The notes below the pieces were generated by a model, which saw only the letters and a list, made by a program, of their open reading frames with translations, was not told the origin of the DNA and did no database searches. From NCBI GenBank assembly GCA_026770585.1, contig MU646318.1, positions 426,984 through 438,383 of the forward strand: DNA of 11,400 bases. Reading direction: 5' to 3'. The position numbers and the translations under genes were made by a program. Positions 1-6,223 of this stretch are shown in pieces; the first letter of the stretch is position 1; each line of letters opens with the position of its first letter. The DNA is from Baffinella frigidus. Taxonomy: Eukaryota > Cryptophyceae > Cryptomonadales > Baffinellaceae.

Positions 1-162
1 GGGTAGGCTTGACGATCTAGGATTCAGGGTCTAGGGTTTAAGGTTTAGGGTTCAAAGTTCAGAGTTTAGGTTCAGGGTTCAGGGTTTAGCGTTTAGCGTT
101 TAGTGTTTGGGGTTTGGGTTTGAGGGTTTAGGGTTCAGGGTTGAGGGTTTAGGGTTGAGAGT
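1..162 (+). repeat. Degenerate telomere-like heptamer array (TTTAGGG type), left end
   Basis: The stretch is made of imperfect heptamers such as GGTTTAG, GGTTCAG and GGTTTGA. The G-rich strand is the + strand. For a telomere at the left edge the G-rich strand should run towards that edge, so this array points into the window and is best read as interstitial. It stops abruptly at about 163 against a minus-strand coding-like fragment. Confidence 0.85.
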
Positions 163-300
163 TTACCGCGCCGACAGCGTCGCCCAGTGCGCGAGCGCCG
201 CCCTGTCGAGGTGCATGTTTTCAGCAAACAGACCGCTGTTACAGCGGCTACAAGATACTGTGCTCAGCAAATCCACCTCAGGGATCACAGCGCCTTGACG
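163..300 (-). pseudogene. Coding-like exon fragment cut off by the telomere-like array
   Basis: On the minus strand this stretch reads as an open, well-mixed peptide ending in LDRAALAHWATLSAR, then a stop right where the heptamer array begins. The AALAHWATLSAR part has the same spacing as SALxNYIVAQQG of the repeated exon at 1057-1162, and the DNA is similar there (GGCGCTCG). It may be a diverged paralogue of that exon. I do not recognise a family. No start codon is evident, so it is best taken as an internal or terminal exon remnant of a minus-strand gene. Confidence 0.35.
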
Positions 301-535
301 ATACTGCAGCGCCTCTCTCTCCATCACCCCGCTGTGTCGGCAGTTGTACAGGTTGTGAATCCCAAGGTTCACAACCTGTACGCGGTTGGGGTTCAAAACC
401 TGTACGCGGGTCTCCCCCCCTCCCCCTCTCCCCCTCCCCGCCCCTCTCCTCCGGCAGAAAGCGCCAGTACCACCCCGGGTTGGTCACCTGTCGTCCATAA
501 GAAGAAGACCACCTGTCGACCGCTAGGCTCGTAAC
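301..535. other. No gene; hairpin, C-rich tract and remnants of a repeated exon end
   Basis: I see no convincing coding exon here. On the minus strand, GACGACAG followed by GT (around 484-495) and GTCGACAG followed by GT (around 507-518) match the 3' end and donor of the exon copies further right. They look like the last recognisable bases of two more decayed copies. Confidence 0.4.
346..381. repeat. Perfect 14-bp inverted repeat (hairpin)
   Basis: GTACAGGTTGTGAA at 346-359 is exactly complementary to 368-381, with an 8-nt loop. The right arm core, AACCTGTACGCGG, recurs directly downstream at about 374-407, giving a short tandem repeat. A C-rich tract follows at about 413-450. Confidence 0.8.
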
Positions 536-563
536 CTTGCATCCTAGGTACCCTCAGTATTTC

Positions 564-597
564 AGCCTAGGTGCCCTTAGAGCCTAGGTGCCCTTAG
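564..597 (+). repeat. 17-bp tandem repeat, two units
   Basis: AGCCTAGGTGCCCTTAG occurs at 564-580 and again at 581-597. A looser third unit (ATCCTAGGTACCCTCAG) lies just upstream at 541-557. The CCTAGG palindrome is also the core motif of the fold-back elements at 5454-6026 and 9921-10851. Confidence 0.8.
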
Positions 598-622
598 ATA
601 ACCGTACAGCCGGGGTGATCAC

Positions 623-676
623 CAGCCGTCCGCCGTGATGGTCGTCACGGAGCCAGGGTCCTCCTCGCCCAGATGA
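623..676 (-). pseudogene. Truncated copy of the repeated exon (3' part, donor kept)
   Basis: The minus strand encodes EEDPGS, then TTITADG, and is followed by GTGATC, matching the 3' half of the exon at 1057-1162. Its 5' part has been replaced by unrelated sequence. To the right, at about 712-758, an inverted copy of the 5' half reads NYIVAQQ on the + strand. Confidence 0.6.
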
Positions 677-711
677 GGTTCTAGGGGACTACATCGTTCC
701 AGGGAACCCAG

Positions 712-758
712 GGAACTACATCGTCGCGCAGCAGGAGGGGAGCGGGGTGTCCTGCTGC
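712..758 (+). pseudogene. Inverted partial copy of the repeated exon
   Basis: The + strand reads GNYIVAQQEGSGV, whereas every other copy of this exon reads on the minus strand. It matches the 5' half of the exon at 1057-1162. It therefore forms an inverted duplication with the neighbouring minus-strand copies. Confidence 0.6.
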
Positions 759-794
759 GCGGGGTGTTTCCTCGCTCCTCACCACACCCATAAC

Positions 795-845
795 CTGTCG
801 TCCACCGTGATGGTCGGCGCCGCGCCCGGGTCCTCCTCGTCCGGG
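795..845 (-). pseudogene. Truncated copy of the repeated exon (3' part, donor kept)
   Basis: The minus strand reads FPDEEDPGAAPTITVDD, and the exon edge ACAG is followed by GTTATG. Only the last 50 nt or so are kept. The copy starts abruptly inside a run of A/T at about 846. Confidence 0.65.
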
Positions 846-954
846 AAAAAACACAACCGTCGACTTGAACCGTCTCCCCTTTATTTCCGTAGCTCCTCGC
901 TCTCCATCCAAACATCTCTCCATCGGATGCACCCCAAACCCAGAACCGTAAGAC

Positions 955-981
955 CTGTCGGCCGCCGTGATGGTCGGCCCT
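955..981 (-). pseudogene. Short remnant of the repeated exon end
   Basis: The minus strand encodes PTITAAD with exon edge ACAG followed by GTCTTA. About 27 nt match the other copies. The remnant runs into palindromic CCTACGTAGG sequence. Confidence 0.5.
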
Positions 982-1056
982 ACGTAGGGCCTATGATAGG
1001 TAGGTGCCTACGACCCTTCGCGGGTCATAAGTACCCCGCTCGCAACTTAAGGGTAC

Positions 1057-1162
1057 CTATCGTCCGCCGTGATGGTCGGCGCCGCGCCCGGGTCCTCCTC
1101 GTCCGGGAACACCCCGCGCTCCCCCTGCTGCGCCACGATGTAGTTGCCGAGCGCCGAGGACG
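1057..1162 (-). CDS. Best-preserved copy of a repeated exon of unknown function
   Basis: This is the most complete copy. It is preceded by the acceptor-like TTCAACAG and followed by the donor-like GTACCC, giving a 106-nt exon. It reads SSALGNYIVAQQGER, then GVFPDEEDPGAAP, then TITADD, with no stop. It starts after one base of a split codon and ends with two, so its length is not a multiple of three. I recognise no family. At least five other partial copies occur between 600 and 1610 (four on this strand, one inverted), separated by telomere-like or palindromic DNA. It could be a 3' exon of the bromodomain gene to the right, read in the same direction, or a separate subtelomeric gene family. 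Nothing in the sequence settles this. Confidence 0.5.
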
Positions 1163-1177
1163 CTGTTGAAGGCGTGG

Positions 1178-1400
1178 GGTTGACGAAAGGTGTCGGGGTC
1201 AGGGTCAGGGTTACTCCCAACAATCGCTAGAGCCGACGCCGCTGTTGAAGGCTTCGGGTTAGCGTTAGAAGCTGGGCTGAAGGCTAAGGGTTTAGGGTTT
1301 AGGGTTGGGTTTAGGGTTTAGGGTCTAGGGTTGCAAGGTTCAGGGTTTTGAACGCTGGGTTGAAGGCTTGGGGTGTAGAGTTTCAGGGTTTCAGGGTTCC
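1178..1400 (+). repeat. Telomere-like heptamer array with degenerate edges
   Basis: A clean TTTAGGG core sits at about 1287-1331. Around it the repeats drift to GGTTGAAGGC and GGTTCAGGG. It separates the exon copy at 1057-1162 from the next copy at 1400-1447. Confidence 0.8.
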
Positions 1401-1447
1401 ACGCTCCCCCTGCTGCGCCACGATGTAGTTGGCGAGCGCCGAGGACG
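1400..1447 (-). pseudogene. 3'-truncated copy of the repeated exon
   Basis: The acceptor-like CCGCAG precedes a reading of SSALANYIVAQQGER. The copy then ends abruptly in heptamers at about 1400, so the FPDEEDPG half and the donor are missing. Confidence 0.65.
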
Positions 1448-1509
1448 CTGCGGGCGGCGTAGGGTTAGCATTTCCTAAAATTTCTTTTATCTGATTTGGA
1501 ATATCGCTC

Positions 1510-1601
1510 GTTGAACGCTCGTCCGGAAACATCCCGCGCGGGATGTTCCCTGCTGCGCCACGATGTAGTTGCCGAGCGCCGAGGACCGAGCGCCGAGGAC
1601 G
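1510..1601 (-). pseudogene. Rearranged copy of the repeated exon with a palindromic insertion
   Basis: CCGCAG precedes a start in which the 14-nt GTCCTCGGCGCTCG segment is doubled. NYIVAQQG follows, then a perfect 20-bp palindrome at 1528-1547 in place of the usual GERG region, then FPDER. The frame is broken. Confidence 0.6.
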
Positions 1602-1611
1602 CTGCGGGCGG

Positions 1612-1742
1612 CGCAGGGTTAGCGTTGGACGATGGGTTGACGGCTTAGGGTTTAGGGTTGCAGGGTTGCACTGTTCAGGATTGTGAACGCTGGGTTGACG
1701 GCTGGGGGGGTTGGGGTTTCTGGGTTCAGGGGTTTCAGGGCG
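1612..1742 (+). repeat. Degenerate telomere-like array
   Basis: TTAGGGTTTAGGG motifs are mixed with GGTTGCAGGG and GGTTTCAGGG variants. The array lies between the exon copy at 1510-1601 and the coding fragment at 1738-1772. Confidence 0.7.
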
Positions 1743-1772
1743 CGAGGGACATACGAGCGGGCCGCTGCTGGT
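1738..1772 (-). pseudogene. Coding fragment C, overlapping fragment B by 22 nt
   Basis: On the minus strand it reads QQRPARMSLAP. Positions 1751-1772 match 1941-1962 at 20 of 22 bases, so the two fragments look like the two sides of one insertion (the heptamer array at 1773-1940). Confidence 0.5.
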
Positions 1773-1940
1773 TTGGTTCAGGGTTCAGGGCTGAGGATTC
1801 AGGGTTTAGGGTTTAGGGTTCGGGGTTTGGGGTTTAGGGTTTAGGGTTTGGGGTTTAGGGTTTGGGGTTTAGGGTTTGGGGTTTCGGGTTTAGGGTTTAG
1901 GGTTTAGGGTTCAAGGTTTAGGGTTTGGGGTTGAGGGTTT
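1773..1940 (+). repeat. Telomere-like array bounded by 22-nt direct repeats
   Basis: This is a dense array of TTTAGGG and TTTGGGG heptamers, G-rich on the + strand. The bases on its left (1751-1772) and right (1941-1962) are near-identical: ATACGAGCGGGC, one mismatch, GCTGC, one mismatch, GGTT. The same coding sequence is present on both sides. Confidence 0.8.
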
Positions 1941-1988
1941 ATACGAGCGGGCGGCTGCAGGTTGGCGTGGTCGAAGTAGATGGCCTGG
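1941..1988 (-). pseudogene. Coding fragment B, overlapping fragments A and C
   Basis: On the minus strand it reads QAIYFDHANLQPPAR. Its upstream end repeats the last 18 nt of the exon at 2381-2477, and its downstream end repeats the first 22 nt of fragment C. Removing the arrays and one copy of each repeat gives a continuous frame (VVEAIYFDHANLQPPAR, then MSLAP). Confidence 0.55.
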
Positions 1989-2377
1989 TTTCGGGTTTAG
2001 GGTTTAGGGTGTAGGGTTTAGGTTTTAGGGTTTAGGGTTTAGGGTTTAGGGTGTAGGGTTTAGGGTGTAGGGTCCAGAGTGTATGGTGTAGGGTTTAGGG
2101 GTTAGGGTTCAGGGTGTAGGGTTTAGGGGTCAGGGCTGAGGGGTTAGGGTGTGGGGTTTAGGGTTTAGGGTTTGGGGTTTAGGGTTTAGGGTTTAGGGTG
2201 CAGGGTTCAGGGTGTAGGATTAAGGGTTTAGGGTTTATGATTTAGGGTTTGAGGTTTAGGGTTTAGGTGTTGGGGTTTCAGGTTTAGAGTTTCGGGTTCA
2301 GGGTTCAGGGTCCAGGGTGTGGGGTTTAGGGTTTAGGGTTCAGGGATAACAATTTAGGGGTCAGGGTTTAGGGGTTA
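1987..2377 (+). repeat. Long telomere-like array bounded by 18-nt direct repeats
   Basis: About 390 bp of TTTAGGG-type heptamers with GTAGGG, CAGGG and TTTGGGG variants. The flanks 1969-1986 and 2378-2395 match at 16 of 18 bases (GGNCGAAGTAGATNGCCT), and both are coding on the minus strand. Confidence 0.85.
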
Positions 2378-2380
2378 GGG

Positions 2381-2477
2381 CGAAGTAGATTGCCTCCACA
2401 ACGCTGTCCAGCGCCGTTTCACACTCCGCCCAGAGTCCCTCAGAGCATCGCGGGAGAATTTCGCGATCAGTCGATTC
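2381..2477 (-). CDS. Candidate exon 4 of the bromodomain gene (fragment A)
   Basis: A run of 13 C followed by AG (intron end at 2478) precedes this exon on the minus strand. A good branch-point-like CCTAACC lies just before the C run, near 2498-2504. The exon opens in phase 0 with ESTDREILPRCSEGLW and continues AECETALDSVVEAIYF, an amphipathic helical stretch. It then enters the heptamer array, where the frame stops. The preceding candidate exon (2725-2851) also ends in phase 0, so the two join without a frame change across a 247-nt intron. I do not recognise the domain. Membership of the bromodomain gene is inferred from strand, spacing and phase. Confidence 0.5.
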
Positions 2478-2724
2478 CTGGGGGGGGGGGGGCGTGGTTA
2501 GGATTGCGGGTGGGGCAGTGGCCGGCCGCTTGGGCATGCGCAAGAGCCGCGGAAAAATTTAACAGGTTGGCAGCATCACAGTCGCCTGGCGGCTGGCAGG
2601 TTATACCCTGGTCGTGTCCGTGTGCGCTTGAGGTTGAGTGAGCGCGCATTTGCGATCCCAAAAGTGTGTGAGCGAAGTCGGGGGAGATGGGGCCATCGCG
2701 GGTCAGATGGGACGTGCGACACAC

Positions 2725-2851
2725 CTCCTCGGTAGACTCCTCTTTTGCATCCTCCTCTTCGCGCTTGCCCCTGGCCCCGGACTTGGAGGCCTTTGAGGCC
2801 CCGACCTTGTCCTTGCTCCGCGTACTCTTTCCCGCGTCGCGTTTCCTCTTT
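2725..2851 (-). CDS. Candidate exon 3 of the bromodomain gene, Lys/Arg/Glu-rich
   Basis: On the minus strand a run of 13 C, then GTTTTCCAG, makes an acceptor ending at 2852. The exon completes a split codon and reads KRKRDAGKSTRSKDKVGAS, then KASKSGARGKREEEDAKEE and STEE. A GTGTGT donor follows. KRKR is a possible nuclear localisation signal, and a mixed basic/acidic tail suits a chromatin protein. An upstream donor at a CGC-AG/GTCGTC site in exon 2 (around 3510) would supply the required two bases and give a run of basic residues at the join. The stronger GTGAGT donor at 3489 would not keep this frame. Confidence 0.55.
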
Positions 2852-2882
2852 CTGGAAAACGGGGGGGGGGGGGCACTCAAAA

Positions 2883-3170
2883 GGCTACATGGAAGGCGGA
2901 ATTCTGGATTTGGGATCCTTTTCTTCGGATGTACCGTGAATGGTCACATACCCCCAGGATATCCGGGCGTTAAGGTGCGACGCGGCGCGGTACTCAGGAG
3001 GCTAGAGAGAGATTGGTGATTTTAGTGCTAAAAATTCAGCGCCAGCACCGCACATGCCTTACGCATTGTGCTACTTATCAGGCTACAGGGAACGTGGAAT
3101 TCTAAATTTGCGATCCTTTTCTTTGGATGTACCGGGAATGGTCACGTACCCACCGGATATCCGGGGAGTT
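2883..3170 (+). repeat. Two direct copies of an ~85-bp sequence inside the probable intron
   Basis: Positions 2883-2967 and 3081-3166 align without gaps at about 85% identity. Both begin GGCTACA and share GATCCTTTTCTT, GGATGTACCG and GGATATCCGGG. They start 198 nt apart and lie between exons 2 and 3 of the bromodomain gene model. The sequence between them (about 2970-3080) shows no coding signal. Confidence 0.8.
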
Positions 3171-3489
3171 GGGTTCATCGTAGCCTTCTGAGTGGGGTGC
3201 CAAATTGAGCAAACGGCGTGTTGGGGTTTGCGGCGGAGTGTTGGAGGGATTCCGGTGTGCAGGTCGAGGGATTCCAGTTCGAGAGCGTGGAATGAGGATT
3301 GTGGTCAGGATTGTGGAGAGATCAAGCGTCGCTAGACGTGGCCAGAAGATTGGGCCCACGAAACGCAGTTCTCTGAATGAGAGCCCCGGGTTCAGGTCTG
3401 AGAGAGCGCAAACGGCGCCTCGGGTCCAGTCCAAGTTTGACAAGCTCCGGTCTCGGGCGCGGACCCTCCATGCTTGGACTTGGACTCAC

Positions 3490-4430
3490 GGCGCCCTTCC
3501 TCCCGCGAACCCGACGACCTGCGCCGCGCCGAGCTCCCTCCCAGATCCCCCCCAGAGCCGCCCGAGCCGCGCCGCCCGCGCCCTTCCGGCTGAGACGCCC
3601 GCCCCGACCTGCGGCGCGGCCCAGCGTCCGACTCCTCAGCGTCCTCCTCGCGCGAGCTGTTGACCTCCTGGCGGCGCGCGGAGCGGTTGGCGCGCGAGAG
3701 CGTCTTGTCCTCCTCCTTCTTCTTCCTGCGCACCGGTGGGTCGGGTTGCAGCTTCCCGCAGGGGTTGAAGGACTCGACGGTCTTGCGAGCGCGCTCCGCC
3801 TTGCCACCGCCAAGCTGCTCCGACTCCCCCATGCTCGAAGCAGTCAGCGCCCAGCTGGACTCGAACATGGCCAGCAGGTGCTCGGCGTCCTGACGCACAG
3901 TGTGCCCTTTGGAGTTGTACTTGATGGCGTTGTTGAAAGTGAGCCGGACATCCCTTGCGAACAGCTCGGGGTTCGCGTAGGACTTCCTCGCGTTCAGCAC
4001 CTTCTTGACGGTGCCCAGATCCATAGGTGCTTTGATGACCTTCATGTAGTCCGGACACTCGTCCTCCTCTGGGTCCACTGCGCAAGCAACCAGATCGCAG
4101 TCAAGAACCCTCTACGCCGCAAACTCGCAAGCAACGACCTGGGATCTCCTTGCCGCAAACTCTTGACCGCAACTGATATCCTCGGCAGAGCAAACTCCAC
4201 CAAACACAAAGCGAATCCCGCCACAAAACGGAACGTGAGGGTCCCGGGGATGAGCAGCGCCATCATGTGCTACCTGGTTGCAGGAACGGATCCGACCGAG
4301 TGTGCTTGCTGAGCTCCGAAAGCAGCAAAACACATTCCGGGCGCCAAACCCCTTCCTCCACGGCTGTGTTTTCCGGGCTGGGCTCCCGCGCTGGTTGCCG
4401 CCGCGCGCCCTTGCCCGACCTGGCTGGCAT
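3490..4430 (-). CDS. Bromodomain protein (BET/GTE-like single bromodomain), exons 1 and 2
   Basis: A predicted chromatin reader that binds acetyl-lysine on histones in the nucleus. Exon 1 is 4274-4430 from the first ATG; the frame stays open upstream to about 4583, with a possible acceptor near 4544. The intron 4078-4273 is GT-AG, and exon 2 starts at 4077. The join rebuilds Val53. Helix Z is ECVLLLSELSKH, followed by PFLQPVDPEED. Then come PDYMKVIKAPMDLGTV (about residues 61-76), the FARDVRLTFNNAIKYN block and the last helix, DAEHLLAMFE. Asn107 in KYN fits the acetyl-lysine-binding Asn. The usual Trp of the WPF shelf is replaced (SDPF). A Ser/Arg/Glu-rich tail follows. A consensus GTGAGT donor follows 3490, and an alternative lies near 3510. 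The block resembles plant GTE bromodomains most; no NET domain is seen. The 3' exons are uncertain. Confidence 0.85.
4078..4273 (-). other. Spliceosomal intron inside the bromodomain
   Basis: On the minus strand it begins GTAGCACATG and ends TTGCTTGCGCAG, 196 nt long. Removing it joins CCAG to TGGACC, which gives the family-typical Pro-Val-Asp and continues the bromodomain fold without a gap. That makes it the best-supported splice event in the window. TTGACTGCG, 38 to 30 nt from the acceptor, could be the branch site. Confidence 0.8.
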
Positions 4431-4644
4431 CTCTGCTCTTCTGGCGCGCGGCTGAACAGGTGGTCGTGATTCCCGAGAGCTGAAAACTTCCCGCCCACCT
4501 TGTTCAAGTTCGTCCGCGACCCATGCCGTTTTGGACAAGTTTCCTGGAGGAAATGACGAAACACATTCTCGATTTGAACGTTAAATCAAGCGGGGAACTC
4601 CGATGATCCCAGATTTTGTCGGTCCCTCGTGTTATTTTTGGGAG
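4431..4644. promoter_or_regulatory. Short divergent intergenic region between the bromodomain and HMA genes
   Basis: The two genes are read outward from this 214-bp stretch if the ATGs at 4430 (minus) and 4645 (plus) are right. No clear TATA box is visible. The minus-strand frame stays open to about 4583, so part of the region may be 5' coding or UTR of the bromodomain gene. A shared bidirectional promoter is inferred from layout alone. Confidence 0.3.
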
Positions 4645-5444
4645 ATGGCGTCGAAGATCGCGTCTCTCTGCAGCTGGGCGCGCTCGTCATGGGTGACAGA
4701 CATGATGCACTACTGCGGTGCAGGGCTCCTCGGGTATGCCCATGCGCCACCCCGTCCTCGCTGGAGGCATCGTAATTTTCGGCGATGGGGAATTTTGGGG
4801 GGGGGCGGAGCTGATGATCACATGAGGTCCACGTGTTCTGATGGGCGGGTGCCTCCCCCCCCCCCACCTGCAGGTCAAGTTGCTGCGCGCTGCAGCTGGG
4901 TATCAACCTCCTCGCGGCGCTGAATCTCTTCGACCTTCAGGCGCAGTGCGCGGGGTTTAACAAAGTGTTGGGGCCCCTCCGCGTGGAGCTTCGCATCGCC
5001 ACGGCTCTCTGGCTGGCGTACAGCTGGATACTCGCGCTGCTGCAAAAGAGACCCAAGCGACGACTCGTTGTTGGAACCGCGGTCTGTGCCTTTCTGACGT
5101 TCCTGCCGGAAATCCTCCTGTCGTCGGGAGGGCCGCGCGTCGGATGGGTAGGGGAGACACACACCATACAGCTGCAGGTGGATGGGATGGGGTGTGAGGC
5201 GTGCCTGCGCCACGTCCGCGGGGTGCTGAGCGAGGAGGGCGCCATCGAGACCACCATCGATCTCGACACGGGCGCTGGCAAGGTCGAGGTCGTGCCCGGC
5301 GGCGGGTTCAACCTCACGGCAGCCGCCGAAAAACTCGAAAAGGCGGGGTTCTGGCTGAGAGCTGTGGATGCGGCTGCAGGTGGAAGCGGGGGTCCAGAGG
5401 CGGATGGCGCCTCGATAAGCCCGGGTGGTCCTAGTGAGCTGTAG
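4645..5444 (+). CDS. Membrane protein with C-terminal heavy-metal-associated (HMA) domain
   Basis: Exon 2 (4874-5444) is well supported; exon 1 (4645-4733) is a model. The exon 1 ATG opens MASKIASLCSWARSSW; the donor GTATGC at 4734 and acceptor ACCTGCAG ending at 4873 keep phase, giving 219 residues. Hydrophobic segments lie at about residues 35-50, 71-86 and 94-112. Between the last two is a basic loop, QKRPKRR, and the third ends FLTFLPEILL. The HMA domain spans about 126-192, with metal site GMGCEAC (Cys137 and Cys140) and a beta-alpha-beta-type order through AAEKLEKAGFWL. HMA domains bind copper, zinc or related metals through the two cysteines. Here one may sit on a membrane anchor as a metal chaperone or transport accessory; no P-type ATPase motifs are seen. 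The tail is Gly/Ser-rich. The stop is a TAG at 5442. Confidence 0.75.
4734..4873 (+). other. Intron of the HMA gene with an 11-C acceptor tract
   Basis: This 140-nt GT-AG intron begins GTATGCCC and ends with a run of 11 C (4855-4865), then ACCTGCAG. CTGATG upstream of the tract could serve as branch site. The upstream exon model is tentative, but the acceptor is strong because the exon frame loses meaning immediately before it. Confidence 0.6.
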
Positions 5445-5453
5445 CGCGTAGCC

Positions 5454-5594
5454 TGCAGGTGTGCCTCTCTAGTAAGGAGGCGAACCCCCCGGCACCCTAC
5501 AGTGTACAGTAGGAATGTCATACCTATGGCCCTAGGGTGGTCCTAGGGAGGGGGGGGGGGGGGGGGGGCTCCTTATCAGCGAGGTACCCCTGTA
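5454..5594. mobile_element. Fold-back (MITE-like) element E1, just after the HMA gene stop
   Basis: The left end TGCAGGTGTGCCTCTC and the right end, whose reverse complement is TACAGGGGTACCTCGC, form imperfect terminal inverted repeats. The core carries CCCTAGG palindromes and a run of 19 G (5550-5568). It starts 10 bp after the HMA stop codon, so it probably forms the 3' UTR. It encodes nothing. Confidence 0.75.
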
Positions 5595-5619
5595 AGCTTG
5601 TGGGGCATGTGGTGTCCTA

Positions 5620-5724
5620 GCGCTGGGAAACCGGGTTGTAATATTGAATTAAGCGTGAAATCCAGTTCAATTTGGGCTCGTAGATAGAGTCCCCCCCCCG
5701 AAATTTCATGTGGTTTCCCAGCGC
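5620..5724. repeat. Inverted repeat of 13 bp (GCGCTGGGAAACC)
   Basis: Positions 5620-5632 and 5712-5724 are exact reverse complements. The interior is AT-richer and non-coding. It fills the gap between fold-back elements E1 and E2 and may be another non-autonomous element. Confidence 0.65.
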
Positions 5725-5759
5725 ACGGTCCGTAGGGACTCGTCTCATGGTCCTGGTTG

Positions 5760-5882
5760 TACAGGGGTGCCTCGCTCATAAGAAACCGCCCCCCCCTAGG
5801 ACCCTACAGTAGGGCTATGCCTAGGGCCCTGCGGAGGTCCTAGGGGGGGGGGGCGATTTCTTATGAGCGAGGTACCCCTGTA
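5760..5882. mobile_element. Fold-back (MITE-like) element E2, the most complete copy
   Basis: Long terminal inverted repeats of about 40-45 bp: TACAGGGGTGCCTCGCTC on the left pairs with GAGCGAGGTACCCCTGTA on the right. Each continues through TTATGAG-AAACCGCC and a C or G run to CCTAGGACC. The element is 123 bp. It is flanked by 30-nt direct repeats at 5732-5761 and 5880-5909 with two mismatches. There is no coding capacity, so any movement would need an enzyme supplied elsewhere. Confidence 0.8.
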
Positions 5883-5958
5883 GGAACTCGTCTCATGGAC
5901 CTGGTTGTAACATTAATGAAGCGTGTGAAGGGTGGTGACCTCTCGAGGGAGGCAGAGA

Positions 5959-6139
5959 CCACACGAGGCTATCCATGCGAACAGATTCATAAGTCAATTA
6001 TTGGATTATTGCCCATGAAACACGCCAAAAGTCAGCATTTGATCACGTTTCCGTACGGACATCTGTACGGAAACGTGATCATTTTCCCACAAATTTTTAC
6101 AAGTTCTTTTATTCTGTTCGCATGGATAGCCTCGTGTGG
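5959..6139. mobile_element. Element with perfect 26-bp terminal inverted repeats and a central hairpin
   Basis: Positions 5959-5984 and 6114-6139 are exact reverse complements (ends CCACACGAGG and CCTCGTGTGG). At the centre, 6040-6056 and 6065-6081 form a second perfect 17-bp inverted repeat with an 8-nt loop (TGATCACGTTTCCGTAC arm). The interior is AT-rich and non-coding; a + strand open frame that crosses it is a by-product. Total length is 181 bp. The perfect arms suggest recent origin or active maintenance. Confidence 0.85.
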
Positions 6140-6223
6140 GACACGAGGCGCGCGGGCCCGAGGATGCAGACAGAACGGTTCACTGAGAGACATGAAGGCC
6201 CTGGCTTTTAAAGGGGCTCGTTT

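Noticed and set aside
1-2400. CRISPR array or bacterial tandem repeat
   Set aside because: The repeats are contiguous heptamers without spacers and the surroundings are intron-bearing eukaryotic genes.
3377-4312. 311-residue plus-strand open frame
   Set aside because: It is the complement of the bromodomain gene. High GC and few stop codons explain its length, and no domain is visible.
4937-5521. 194-residue minus-strand open frame
   Set aside because: It is antisense to the HMA gene, whose plus-strand frame carries the GMGCEAC motif and membrane segments.
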